From Cryptomeria japonica (Eukaryota; Streptophyta; Pinopsida; Cupressales; Cupressaceae), in assembly GCF_030272615.1 (NCBI RefSeq), contig NC_081410.1, positions 190,421,619 through 190,485,618 on the forward strand: DNA of 64,000 bases. Reading direction: 5' to 3'. Positions 23,488 to 35,754 of the stretch are shown piece by piece. The notes beneath the pieces are model-generated. The model did not search any database and was not told the DNA's origin. It saw only the letters and a program-made list of their open reading frames with translations. Position numbers and translations under genes: made by a program. The stretch's first letter is position 1. Every line of letters starts with the position of its first letter.

Positions 23488-24522
23488 TGTATTTGCAATA
23501 CACAACACTTCAATCAAGTCATTACATGCATGGTTAGTCAGATATAATCAATGAATAATAAACCATAACAAATCGACCCATTGCCTTCTAAAAGATGCGA
23601 GTATAAGATTTCTCTTAGATTATTTAGCAATACCAGTGACTAGACAACATCAAGACGAAGGATTTTATCTATATGAACATGATGAATGCTAGATGGATGC
23701 AATATTAATGTAACAATATTTTTGCAATATTAAACTAAATGATTTAAATCAATATGAAATAATTAATATGCAATGAGCCTAGAGCAAAAATAGTATAATA
23801 ACGATATATTCTCCAGCCTCTCTTTGAATGAGAGACGAGCCTGAATTTATAGAAAATTCATAAAGAAACCAACGGCTAAGATCAAAAGATGATGAGTGGT
23901 CAAGATTTTCCAAGAGGAAGCACAATCTAGGTGAATTGATGTGATTGGATGCTTTTCTCAGTTTTAAAGGAAATTGAACTAAAAATAAGATTAAATCAGA
24001 AAAAATTGATTTATTCTCTATTTCATTCAATTTTAAGATTTAATTGTTTCAATTGCTTTCTTTGAGATTATCTATCAATTTTAAATTTGTTTTTTTCAAG
24101 ATTATCTCCAATTGATTTCTTTTCTCAATTTTTAATTCCTTTTTGTCAATTAATTCCTTTTTTGATTTATTTCCTTTTTTTGAAAATTTGTGCTCATAAT
24201 TTATTTAATTGAATTAATTCCTCTTTCTTGATTTGTTTCCTTTTTTGAAGATTTATGGCAATTTGATTTATTTAATTAAATATGCTAGGATATTTAATTA
24301 AAATAAATAAGATAATTGTTTAAAATGATTTACTTGGAATGATCTATTAATCAAATAAATATTTAATTAATATTGGTTGATTGATTTTGCCATGTGACAT
24401 TTGATGATTTTAGGAATTAATTGTGTGCTCAAGATTTATTTAATTGCCTTTGGTTAGGACTTTGGTGATGTTGTCGAGATTAGGGGCTCATGGTTTAGAT
24501 GACCATTTTTACGGTATTACAA
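23488..24522 (-). mobile_element. solo LTR inserted in transposase coding sequence
   Basis: On the minus strand the block begins TGTAATACCGTAAAAATGG and ends AAATACA, and GTATC occurs on both sides (+ strand 23483-23487 and 24523-24527), allowing one extra base at the right edge. Coding text of the transposase stops at one edge (R-D-E-D-T) and resumes at the other (S-T-F-H-T-H-N-T-D-M). No internal ORF is present; the frame at 23779-24030 is chance. The interior has the AAATTAATT-rich texture of the other LTRs in this window. Confidence 0.65.
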
Positions 24523-25764
24523 GTATCTTCATCTCTCAAAGGCAATTTAGCCAACTCCCCGCATGTTCCACAAATTCTTTTTATGCAATTTATTTGACCA
24601 GTTGCATTATCATTTGATTTATCACATAAGATGGATGCTATGAATTGACTTGTTTGTTTAGGAGGAGATTTTTCATAACCATCACTATCTTCTCTAATGT
24701 TTCAAAACACTTGATAGTACAGATCAAATTCGATGTGATAACGACAACAACAAGTTTCGAAGACTTTGTTTACCTTCACATAATATGGCCTTAACCATTC
24801 AAACATGGTTTGTCCAATCTCTATATGAGGGTTTGTTTTAGTAAACAACACATACAATTCATGTTTTGTTGTGTCTAACCAATGTTTTACACAGAGATCA
24901 TAACAATCAGGGCCAATCCTTTGCTTGATAACATCTCTATTGTTTGATGAAGGACGAGTATTATCATTCCAAAAACTTGTCACGAAGTTCCTAACAACAT
25001 ATTCAATTTTGTCAGAACGAGGAGCTCTACACATAATTGCCCAATTCCCTTATGAGGTAGTATCATCCAAACTCTTTCTCCTTTTCACATATTTTGATAT
25101 TGTCCTTCTACTAAAACCAAATTTAGATGACAGTGAAGAGATTTGTATTTTTTGAGGCAATCTTTCATTTACTAAAGATGTCAACATCACTATTCTTGAA
25201 ATGGTCTTATCTACTGTTCGAGATTTTTTACCAATGTTCACCAAACCTTTCTTAACATTATCAACAAAAAATTTTTGTAGCTGAGAAGTTTTCCTCTTTT
25301 GACTTGTTGTATCTATACCCAACAATTTTAGTGGATCTATTAAGTCTTTACGAGTAAGTACAATTGATAACAATTGAGCTTTCTCTAGTGTAGTATCAAG
25401 ATTGTTGAAATGAGACATTATTTCTTTTGCACTTTTATTCATTGACCTCCTTTTAGTATGTCTAGGTTCTTCATTGAGACGTTTCAACTCATCCACATCC
25501 ATTTCAAGTAAATGATGTAAATTTTCATAAGAAATATTTCTCTTCACCTATTTAGCTAGATCCACAATATGCTCATCCATACTGGTGGTAGGAGGTAAGG
25601 AGCTCGACCTCTCTCCTTCAACCTCCATTGGTTCAACTTGGGAAAGCTCCTCCATATGTTCATCAACTATATTGTGTTCTTCAATAGGTTCGTTTGCCTC
25701 GACTCCCGCTTGAGAACTCCCTTCTTCTCGAACCCGTTCTGCACCAAATTTTGAAGTCATTTAG

Positions 25765-26595
25765 TAAGACCTAAATATTATTTCATAACAGGTGGACTAT
25801 TATGTCATATTTAAGACCTATTATTGCATAATAGACCTCCTAATATCACATATAATAGGTCCCAATATCTGCATAATATAGGTCTTAAGGGGACTCTTGA
25901 GTATAATGTGAAATATTTTTGCATACATCCAGTCATATAAACAGAACCTATTATGACGTAATAGGTTCTAAATTTATGTCATATTTAAGACCTATAATCA
26001 CATAATAAGTCCTAATATCACATAATAGGCCTTATTATTACTTAATATGACCACGTATGCAAAAACATTTCACATTAATATACTTGACTCCCCTTAAGAC
26101 AAATATATTATGTGATATTAAAGGACCTATCACATGCAATTAAGTAGGTCGTAAATATGATATAAGTTAGAACCTATTATGACATAATAGGTCTTATTAA
26201 TTATGACTTAATACATGACCACATATGCAAAAAAAATTCACATTATACTTGACTCCCCTTAAGACCTATATTATGCAAATATTAGGACCTATTATGTGTA
26301 TGATATTAGGACCTAAATTATGCGATAATAGGTCATTAGTTTATCACATGTACATAATAGGCCCTAATATCTCATAAATATAGGTCTTAAGGCCTAGACT
26401 TGAGTATATAATGTGAAATGTTTTTGCATACATGGTCATGTTATTAAGTCACAATAAGACCTATTATGTCATAATAGGTTCTATTATGTCATATTTAAGA
26501 TAGGTATTATCGCATATAATAGGTCTTAATATCACATTATAGGTCCTAATATGACATAATATAGTTTTAAAGGGGACTTAAGTATAATTTTAAAT
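25765..26595. repeat. right subterminal array of palindromic units
   Basis: Repeated hairpin-forming phrases such as ACCTATTATGACATAATAGGT and TTAAGACCTATTATNNCATAATAGG alternate with TGCATACATG...CATAATG-type inverted blocks (TATGCAAAAACATTTCACATTATACTTGACTCCCCTTAAGACC read in both directions). At least eight partial units, less regular than the left array. The GGTCTTAAGGGGACT phrase matches the GGTCCTAAGGGGTCA phrase of the left array. It begins a few bases upstream of the transposase ATG, so it may also serve as its promoter region. Confidence 0.75.
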
Positions 26596-27649
26596 ATTTT
26601 TTCATACACTTGAAAACAAAGAAGACACAATGTTTGTTTGTTTGAAAGTGTTTGATTGTTTTGATCATGCAAGCACAAATCCTAGGGTTGGACGAGACAA
26701 TAGTTGTTGAATCTCACTTGGGGGGTTACCCCGAGCTACGCAATTCAGAGTGGATACCTAGGTGTTTGACCCCACTGGCTCCCCTCCATGACACTCACTT
26801 CTCCAGGGCAGCCAAGCACCAGTCCCCACGAAAAATCCCTATGGCGAACTTTGTATCTTTACTAAGAACTGTAAGAATGTGAGTTGCTTCAAAGGTTCGA
26901 CCTCCTGCACCAACAACTAGAAGATTTTTGGCTTCTAACACAAAAGGTGTCTAGTAAGGGCATTCATTTGGGTTGCTATAATCAACATCGTGTTACACTC
27001 CGTTAAATGGAAGGCCTCCTAACCTATAGAGGTTGCACTCTATAGGGTTTATGGGGAGTCATAACACTGTTCTATCAACATGTAACACCCTTTGCTTGCA
27101 ACTTTCATCACAAACACATTTATTTATAGTGGCTTGGAAGAGCTTGACTTTAGCTTGTTACCACTTTGGGTTGTTCCCTCTCACCGAGCCTTAAGGGCTA
27201 CTCGGGAGGCAGGCCCCTTTCTAAGGATAAAATAAAAAGAGCCTATTGCTGAAGACACAAAAGACAAGTTTGTTAATTTTAGAGCACCAATTGAAGTGTT
27301 TGCTAAACTATAAAGACGCATGGTTTCAAAATCTAAATTAAATTATATATTTATAGACTATCTAAATTAAATTATAAATTATAAATAATAAATGGGAAAG
27401 AGAGGGGTCCTAAAGATCTAAATTTTAAATTAAAACCATGATCTATTATAAATGGACTTAAGGGGGGAGAGAAAATGTCAATTACACAACAAACAAGTTA
27501 ATGGAATTTGAAATTTGCAAATACACATATTATTTCAGATTAAAACATAATTATTTTTAATTAAAACGAGATTATTTTTAATCATACTATTTTCAATTAA
27601 TTTAATAAAAATAACATCATTTAGAATTAATTAAGATAGAATTATTATA
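26596..27649. other. LTR-retrotransposon interior fragment
   Basis: A 20-bp identity (27277-27296 with 43703-43722) and similar flanking layout (AAGGCAGGCCC.., AAAATAAAAAGAG) link this stretch to the interior of the LTR element at 36.4-45.7 kb, near its PBS side. The segment 26700-26870 reads like a run of C-rich, unrelated sequence with one short open frame that matches nothing known to me. Edges are not defined. Confidence 0.35.
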
Positions 27650-28717
27650 TAAATTAAATTAAATTTTTTATTTTTTTTGATCAATAATGGGCCGAGGCCG
27701 TAAACTTTATTAATTGAAAAATAATTACATAAATGTACAAATTCGGTTCGGTGTGGGCACAGGTAGGAAAGAATCGAATGAAGAAAACCTTCGATCTTGC
27801 CCAAGGAAAAACTCCTAGAATAATTTACAAGTCCCTATTAGCCAGAAATATGACTTCTTAAGGGGTTACAATAATAATTTGAGAAATACATCATGCTGTC
27901 GATATTTTAACCATGACTTCTACATAATGGATCTGAGTAATAGGTGAAGCCTTCGTATGGTGAGGGCGAGCGGGGAGACCAAGGAGTTGTTCGAGTGCTG
28001 ACCGAGTGGGGGTGAGCGAACTGGATCCTGCATGCTACAAACACAGAGCAATACTAACCTGCAAACTCAAAGTTAGGATACTTTTTAACCATGTAAAACT
28101 AAGAGAGGAAGTTAGCTGCCTACATCAACTCCACCTGAAACCGGAGCCCCTTAATGTTATCAGCATAAGGTTTTCTATCAAAATTGCCTACTACTACAAT
28201 AAGAATATGGAACAACTAGGGCCATGACAGTCGTGGCCAAAAAATCAAGAGAGTTGATGGTTTCCAATGTACCCCCTCCACATGATCCCCAATACCTGAA
28301 GGTGATAATGTAATCATAAATATTAACAGGAGTATCTACAACATCATACCTATAACCACATGGAATGCAGGTGTATTTATATATCTGTCTTGCATTATAT
28401 GAACACGCTTGCAACTATGTGTGTATACTTATGCTGAGATAGATACTTCATTAATACACCCTATAGCATAAAATTGCAGATTATCTATAGCCTAGAATCG
28501 AATGTATAAATATGGGAAAACCGCTATAAAGATGTATTGCATATCAATGAAGTAATCTTAAGCGTCTGCGTATAATAATATATATCGTGAACGTCTGATA
28601 CTATAAACATATCTTCAAAAGACAAGTCATCTCCTATCTAAAAACGGTAAAGCATAAAAGTCTTTTATATGAACTAGCTTTGCTTAGATTAACCAGAATG
28701 TCACATCCCCTACTTAC

Positions 28718-29350
28718 TCAAAAGCCAAGCCCTTGCCCTCGAGCCCCTGCTTGGTCCGATGGAGAACCCTTTGGCGATTCAGAAGATTTTAGATTCTCCA
28801 TCTCAGCTATCATGTCCATGTTGAGACCTTTGTCCCAAAGGTATATAGCCAACCAGTGGCTGTAGGGAGGAATTTTCACATTGAACCACCACATGAGGAA
28901 GTTGACATTCCTCTGGATGATGGGCCTTCTGTTGGCAAACTTCGCAGGATTATCATGAATCAATATTGGGAACCGAGGAACCTAGCGGTTGTTCCACATG
29001 AAGATATCATAATGCCTTGGCTTGGGGGCTAAGAGATCAGAAGTAACATTCTCCATTACTTGGTCAAGCTCTATGAGAATGCTATTCTTAAAAACCTTTA
29101 TACATAATTCCTTGATGAAATCCCTATTAGGCTCGAAATGGAGTACTACAGCTAGGAACATAGAGGAAATATCAGAATTTGCCCTGGTCCTATCCTAATT
29201 GGTGATGAAATCTTCCCCTAAAATTTGAGTAACCCCATTGACGACCAGATCGTGAGGATATTTCAAGAGGTCTGTCAGCCAAGCTGCCTTTATTTCCCCA
29301 TGAATGGTCATTTGTCTTTTAGAGCTCGAGAGCTTGAGTATAGTATCCAT
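28718..29350 (-). pseudogene. candidate LINE ORF3, unknown protein
   Basis: One frame of 211 codons runs from ATG at 29350 to the stop at 28718 with two internal stops (after G-E-D-F-I-T-N and after M-W-N-N-R). No known domain was recognised. There is a tryptophan/hydrophobic patch (F-L-M-W-W-F-N-V-K-I-P-P-Y-S-H-W-L) near residues 157-175 and a polar C-terminus. The first 65 residues align without a single gap to those starting at 52736: the start Met aligns, then L-[ST]-x-S-K, G-x-I, G-E-[DE], R at residue 56 and D-I-[ST]-S-M-F. It lies downstream of RNase H on the same strand and upstream of a LINE tail, exactly as in the second copy. Function unknown. Confidence 0.6.
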
Positions 29351-29859
29351 AATATTTTGAATTTTGCTTAGCAGAGAATGAAGAGACAGAGAAAAACCAG
29401 TCTTTATATAGTTAGAGGTTTGTCTCGAGAGTCGGGTGTGAGAATGAAGGGAATTTAATTGAGAATGAGTTGAAATGATTAAAACATTGGAGATAGTACT
29501 TGCTTGAGAGGCATATCGTAAAGAAATGAATGCAAGACCGTCCTCGAGATTCCATCATTCAATATCGCACATGCTTAGTGTCTGGTTAATATATGCATGA
29601 TCGACATGTGCGGAGATGATTGATACAACTCAACCGATGAGGTGAAATTCTCAGAAGAAGGTATGACCGGGTTTCACAATTTGACGTGGGTTAATGAGGT
29701 GGATTAATGAGTCCCGACAGATGTCACTTCCGAGATAATCACGGGGGAGGAAGATCTCACACTTATTATAGTTAGGATCACCGAGACAATGATTTCCTGG
29801 CAATCTCCATTGAAATAGCCTAAGTCTTGAGGGTGGGAAGGTGGGTGGATGCTGAGACT

Positions 29860-30129
29860 ATATATATATGTGATATCTATACCTATATATACCTGTACAT
29901 ATATACATGCACATATATATATATATATATAAAATTAATTATTAATTAATATGTAAATTAATCTTCATTAATAAATATATATTATTAATAATTAATAATT
30001 AATTAAACTTAAACCCCAGCTGCTGGGTACACAGACCAGTAGTACTATATATATATATATATTGAGTTTTAATAACATTTCAAAAACAATTAAAACTAAA
30101 ATCTCAGTTGTTGGGTACACAGACCAACA

Positions 30130-30171
<42 letters not shown>

Positions 30172-30467
30172 TCTTATGCTTGAATGAAAAGAATATATAT
30201 CAATATGTATATATACATATGTATAGATATATGTATATATCTATGTATAAAATTCATGGTTTATACATATACATATAAATCTATACTTTATGTATATACC
30301 CATATTCATATATCTAGTAGGGTATATATAAGTTTTGGATTATATCTTGAATGTATACCTATATATATAAAAGAAACTGCTAATCAAATTGTAGATGTTA
30401 ATTGTATAAATATATATAATATGAGATCATGAGTGTTTATACATATACACATATAAATAAATATAGG

Positions 30468-30514
<47 letters not shown>

Positions 30515-30596
30515 TTATATGTATATGTAAATACATATATCTGTATATATATGTAAGAGTGTGACTATATATAAGTTTGACTCCATGTATATCAAC

Positions 30597-30636
<40 letters not shown>

Positions 30637-30690
30637 ATATACACACGCGCGTGCGCGCGCACATACACACACACACATATATATTGGTGT
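29860..30690. repeat. AT and GT microsatellite block
   Basis: TA runs at about 29915-29930, 30045-30061 and 30130-30168. GT runs at 30474-30512 and 30604-30634, followed by ACACACGCGCGTGCGCGCGCAC and a CA run to 30680. A phrase TGGGTACACAGACCA occurs twice (30023 and 30111), each followed by a TA run, suggesting a local duplication. The frame on the minus strand across 30384-30674 is only translated microsatellite. Confidence 0.85.
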
Positions 30691-31049
30691 GTTTCCTTGC
30701 AGATGAATATCTCGAGCTGTGATAGGAGGAATGTCTGATTCTGAATCCAGGACCCTTGGGATTCAAATTCTTAATATGAATGGAAGGTAAAATGGTTTAG
30801 GGAGAAGAGGAGCAGGGATGAGGACTAAAGATGGACTTACTAAAGGGAGCCCAAGGAAGACAAAGGAGTAATAGAACGAACCTAGAACGGTTAAAGTGCC
30901 TAAAAGGGACTAGGATAGGCTATTGCTTGCATCTGAGAGAGCAAGAGGGAGGGGATGGGGGGATGAGCCCGAATTATCCTCTTGTTGGGGATGACATATG
31001 GATTTCTCTAGACGGGTGGAGGCACTGCCTTATCAGGCAAAGCATTGGT

Positions 31050-31135
31050 TTTGCCTAGGATTTTGAGCTCCACGCCATCTGCTCCTAAGTTAGCAAGCTC
31101 ATCTGCTCTACTGTTTCCTTGTTTAAATGTTATGT
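31050..31135 (-). pseudogene. second RNase H C-terminal scrap
   Basis: On the minus strand this reads Q-G-N-S-R-A-D-E-L-A-N-L-G-A-D-G-V-E-L, nearly the same as the end of the RNase H domain at 31898-32254 (R-E-G-N-K-R-V-D-E-L-A-N-L-G-D-D-G). It is therefore a duplicated or separately inserted LINE fragment. Nothing else of the domain is recognisable around it. Confidence 0.65.
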
Positions 31136-31897
31136 TATCTAACTTTTAATGAGAAGAAGCTATAAAATCATAATATGAAATGATCGTCCTAGGCATATTA
31201 ATAAATAATATATGGAAAGGTAGACAGATGATATCTTAACCTCAATGATAGATCACGGGGTTCAAAGAAAGGATATCCTCTTGGATTAATATATTAGTAT
31301 ATATGTTCGATACTGATCGTTTATAATTATAGATGTATAATTTTCTCCCTGTAAATACACACAAATCAGACATATCTTAAAGGTATTAATACTACTTGTA
31401 TGTTCCTGTATTAGTGAGTATTATATGATATCTATATCAAGAAGCTTGCTCGCCATTTGTCGTTGGAAAATTTGCTAAGGATCTAAGGCCATATGAACCC
31501 ATCCTAGAGTCAGAGCTGAGGAGAGAGCTATTACCTGTCTAAAAGGTAATAGAGGACAGATAACCAATCCTTAGTCGTTAAAATATGAGGAATCCAACTT
31601 CTGGTGAAAGGTCAGAGATTCTTATGAAAATAAGTGAGTTTGACTAACTTAGCCTTATAGCCCCTGCTTTGATCTGCTATAGAATGGATGTAAGAAAATG
31701 AGTCATAAAATCTATATAAACACTAAAGATAAATATATATAAATTATTTATATATATATATATATATATAAAGATGTTCTATAGATAGATTATATATAGT
31801 TATGAAAAATATATATAAATCATCAACAAAAGTGTGAAGGTGGCTAATTGTAAAAGCATTATATATAAAACACTGGATGAGGACCTAAGATAGAGCT

Positions 31898-32881
31898 TCA
31901 GGGAAGATGACTGCCATCATCTCCCAAGTTAGCTAACTCATCAACCCTTTTGTTGCCTTCCCTATATATGTGATTGATTGTAAATTTCTCGAGACCTTTG
32001 CATAAATCAATGGCCCATGTCAGTAGTGAGTTGAGTCTCCAATTGGGCATACTACCTTTTCTTAGAGCGTTGATAATAATTGTTGAGTCCCCTTCAATTT
32101 CCAATTTCTTCACTCCCATCTTTCTGCAAATATTAAGGCCTTCCAATAGGGCAACCAATTCAACCCAATTATTAGTCTTATTACCTATTGGGTAAGCCAT
32201 GAGGGCAATTTCCTTCCCTTCCCAGTTATGGATAGAGCATCCTATCCCTGCCACCCCTGGGTTGCCTCTGGAGGCCCCATCAAAGTTTAGCTTTAGTCAT
32301 CCCTCACTTGGAGGTTGCCACTTACATTTAGCTCTTTTCCTTAGATTTACTTCAGGACCATCCCCAATATAGGGTGGGATAGATAGTCCCTTCCATTTCC
32401 CCTTCATCTTCTCATCCCAATAAGTTACCGTGGCATTCTTCTTCATACCAAAGTTGATCATATTGTTGATTTTTTCGATCATAGCAGCCTCAATTTTATT
32501 GATTACCCATTTCAACTCTAATTTTTCATCTTTGAAAAGATGCCTATTCCTTTCCTTCCACAATTCCCAAATTATGGTAGATGGAAGAGATATCCATAAG
32601 CATTCAAATAGACAACCTCTTCTTAGGATGGGTCAGGCTTTGAGCATTCCTAAAATAGTTTGAAGAAAGGCAGAGGACCAGCCTAGTTTCTGGGTAAACC
32701 ACACCCAACATTTGTTTGCATAGTTGCAATTAAGGAGGAGGTGATTTGTGTCCTCTTCATCCTTTTCACATAGAGGGCATCTACTAGGTCCCTCATACCC
32801 CATCCTCCTAAATTTTTCAGTAGTCAAGAGCTTATTCTGGAGAGCAAGCCATGTGAAGACTCCAGTCTTGGGTAGGCAGTA
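31898..32881 (-). pseudogene. LINE ORF2 C-terminus: RT zinc-binding and RNase H
   Basis: One frame of about 327 codons begins at the truncation point. It starts with T-W-L-A-L-Q-N-K-L-L-T and then the zinc motif C-P-L-C-x8-H-x4-C (the zf-RVT domain). A linker follows with W-K-E-R-N-R-H-L-F, and then RNase H: L-N-F-D-G-A-S-R-G-N-P-G, the E of W-V-E-L, I-E-G-D-S and H-I-Y-R-E-G-N-K-R-V-D. All four expected acidic residues are present. Only two in-frame stops (32633 and 32297) interrupt it, so decay is slight. RNase H degrades the RNA strand of the hybrid during retrotransposition. Confidence 0.88.
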
Positions 32882-33320
32882 TCTAAATTAAATTAATTAA
32901 ATTAATTAAATTTAATTAATATTATTTAAAATAATTTTCATAAAAATACTAGATAAAAAATATTTAACTAATACTAACAAATAAACACAATTTTTGGTAC
33001 GCAATACATATAAAATTAAATAGAAATAGAAATAAAAATACATACTTGCATCATGATATCTTTGCCTTCTTTGTTCTCAATATCTTTGTTCTGTTTCAAG
33101 AGAATAATTCCTTGAAGTCTTATTTTGCCTTCTCTTCTTGTTCCCCATGCTTTTAAAATAACCTTCAAATATCTTCAAATTATTGCCCTCAAAATAACTT
33201 TCAAATGTCTTCTTTCATCCAAAAATGCGAATTGTTTTAATCATTTGTGTGTAAAAAAATGAAAAAAATTATGTATATTTATATGACTGTACAAAAATGT
33301 AAAAAAAAAAAAATTTGGGT

Positions 33321-33485
33321 CGGCCAGGGTTCGAACGAACGTCGACAATTACAAGAGGTCGGGTTCGTTCAAACCCGACTGTTACATGAAAGTACACGTC
33401 ATTATTTTGTCCAGGGGGTTCGGGCAAAGGGGGGTTCGATCAAACCCCTTATGGTTCGATCAAAACCCCCTTCGTTCGAACCCCC
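33321..33485. repeat. palindrome cluster, candidate right transposon end
   Basis: Contains GGGTTCGAACGAAC (33327-33340), GGGTTCGTTCAAACCC (33361-33376), GGGGTTCGATCAAACCCC (33431-33448), GGTTCGATCAAAACC (about 33453) and TTCGTTCGAACCCCC (33471-33485). Several differ from the perfect left-hand palindromes only by CG to CA, consistent with deamination. A T/A run lies on the inner side, as on the left. Confidence 0.6.
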
Positions 33486-33638
33486 TTTTTAGAGATCTCT
33501 ACACAATTTTTTCAGAGTTCTGAGAAATTTTTGCCTTCGAACCTTTGGTTCAAGGCACAAATGAAAGAATTTTGATAACCCAAAAATATAAGATGGTAGT
33601 TCTCGGAGCAAGCTTTCCAACGAGTATAATTTTATTAC

Positions 33639-35028
33639 TGATGCTCTGCTAAATGGACAAGGTTAGTCTAAGAGAAACAACACAAAACACACAAGAAACC
33701 GTTAGTGTTATTCAATCAAAAACTAATCTAAACAGACATATCAAGAGAGACCCTAAAATCATGCTAATATCTCTAACTAATGAAACAAAGATAATGAGAC
33801 ATCTCCAAATGCCTCTTAGCATGCTCTTAGTTCCTTCTCCCTTGTTCCTCTCCTCTCCAAGTTCCAAAATAGTGTAGCTCTCAGCAGCTTTTTGCACTAT
33901 GGATGCTTATGGAGGATTGAGAATGAAGTATTTGCTCTAAATGTAAATAAAGAAGCTAATATTTAAGCTATTGATACTAAAATGATTTATTTTAACCAAA
34001 ATGACAATATAAGAGTTTGCTATGCTAAATGCTCTCTAAAAATGCCTATAGCTTAAATGCATACAAGTTTTCAGGATCTGGATTATGAAGAAATGGGCTC
34101 TATTTATAGGAAAAATGAAGCAATGGATGGTTGAGATTGAGTAATCCCAACAAGGGTCAGGATTGAATGATTTCAAATCCATGTGAGGGCTTTCAACCCA
34201 ATCCCAGGATGACAAGTGTCAATGTGAGATAGGTTGAGAGGAGAGGGAATAAGCATTAAATGCTTGATATGACCTTGAGAGCTAAAGTCAAGGTTAGTTG
34301 AATGAATAAACTCTTTATTCAAAGAATAAAGCTTTTATCCAATGGATAAACTCTTGTGCAAATGTGAAATGGATAAATATGGTCAAAACAATAAATGTTT
34401 GGGGAGACAAGTTTGAAATAACCATAAATGGTTATGTAAGAGCCATAAATGGTCATGTAAGAGCCATTAGTGGTCTTAGAAGACTTTGGGGGTTAATTTG
34501 TTGAACACACAAAGCATTAAATGCTTTTCAAAGACTTTGGAGTCTTTGAGAAGTGACTCCATTTTGCTTAGGAATGTGACAATAATTAGGAGATGGATTA
34601 GGCTAATTAGGAAGGGGTTAGAAGAATCTAGAAGGGGATTAGATTTTTGCAAGTGGATTTGGTGGGTGAGGGAAAATAGGATTTTATTAAAATAAAATTA
34701 GTTTATTTCAATAAATGAGGGCAAGTTGCATTTGTAGGAAAATGCAAGTGGGGGGGGGATAATGATTTAAATAAATTTTTTTATTTAATTTATTTAAAAG
34801 AGGAAAAGGGGATTTTAATTAAATAAATAGATTTTATTTATTTAATTGATTGTGAATTTGATTTAATGAATTAATTAAAATAAATTGAATAATTTATTTA
34901 ATTAATAGAAGAATGTTTGGGGATGAATTAATTAAATATTAATTTAATTAACTGATGGCTAGTGGATTTTTAATCAAATAAATAGCGAATATTTATTTAA
35001 TTAAGCTGGACAGATTTGTGTGACTAAA
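33639..35028 (-). mobile_element. solo LTR, same family as the 36.4-45.7 kb element
   Basis: ATTAC occurs immediately on both sides (33634-33638 and 35029-35033). The + strand begins TGATGCTCTGCTAAATGG, colinear with TGTATGCTCAGATTGTGG of the complete element, and ends GTGACTAAA where the complete element has GTGTCTACA. Long stretches are alignable, such as GAAGAAATGGGCTCTATTTATA. No internal domain or second LTR accompanies it, so unequal recombination between LTRs probably removed the rest. It is more diverged than the paired LTRs. Confidence 0.85.
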
Positions 35029-35754
35029 ATTACATTGTGAATTTATTATGTTCTTGTTTTTTTTTAATTTTATGGAATATTGGTTTTTCACCGAACATGA
35101 ACTTCTCTATTCAACGCATTGGAAAAAATTGGAAACTAATTCAAAAAAATTCTGAAAAATATCTATGCTCTAGGTATTGATGTCTTCTTTATAAAACATA
35201 AAATAAAATTGAATTTCGATATTTATAGAACAAGTTATGTGTTCAAACTTAAACCTATGTCTGAATTATAACTAGTCAGACTTTAAAACTTAATAAAATG
35301 AAAAATATTCAACATGTCATGATCAAACCAACAACAAGCCCTGGATATTGATGTTACAAACCAAAATTCGAAAGAATTGAGTTTTTATCATTTATAGAAA
35401 AAAAGTTATGCGTTTTGGGAGGAACATCACTCTTAAAAAATGTAGTTTGCTGTAAAAAACTACTTTTCGAAGGAGATGGAAAAATTTAAAACCAAATATT
35501 CAAAAAAATTAAAAAATATATATTTAGAATCTACAGACAAAATCCTACAAATCACTAATTTACATCATCCTCAACTTCTTAATAGTTTAAAAGTTATAGT
35601 TGTCGGAAGTTGAAGATTATTTTAAAAATGTTCATCTCATTGTCAAAAGTGGCAAAAAAGTGGGAACCATTATTGTGATTTCACCCCCCTTAGAGGGTCA
35701 TAACCTCTCATTCATGGATTAATAGTAAACATATATTAAAAAATACAAGCTGAT

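Larger units (their letters stand above)
27664..32883 (-). mobile_element. 5'-truncated LINE with long 3' region and extra ORF
   Basis: The 3' end on the left is TTTTTTTTGATCAATAATGGGCC..GTAAACTTTATTAATTGAAAA, whose complement has the same TTTCAATAAAGTTT...AAAA layout as the full-length LINE tail. The 5' edge on the right cuts into the RT zinc-binding domain. TAAATTAAATTAA occurs at both edges (27650-27662 and 32884-32896), though in low-complexity DNA. Between RNase H (ending 31898) and the tail lie about 4.2 kb holding microsatellites, a second RNase H scrap and an unknown ORF on the same strand. Either the LINE has an unusually long 3' region or further insertions are nested there. Confidence 0.6.

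Noticed and set aside
30004-30135. Pair of TGGGTACACAGACCA phrases as LTR or PBS signals
   Set aside because: Only about 50 bp are shared and both end in TA microsatellite; a local duplication is simpler.
30384-30674. Minus-strand frame rich in Thr-His repeats
   Set aside because: It is translated (CA)n and (TA)n microsatellite.
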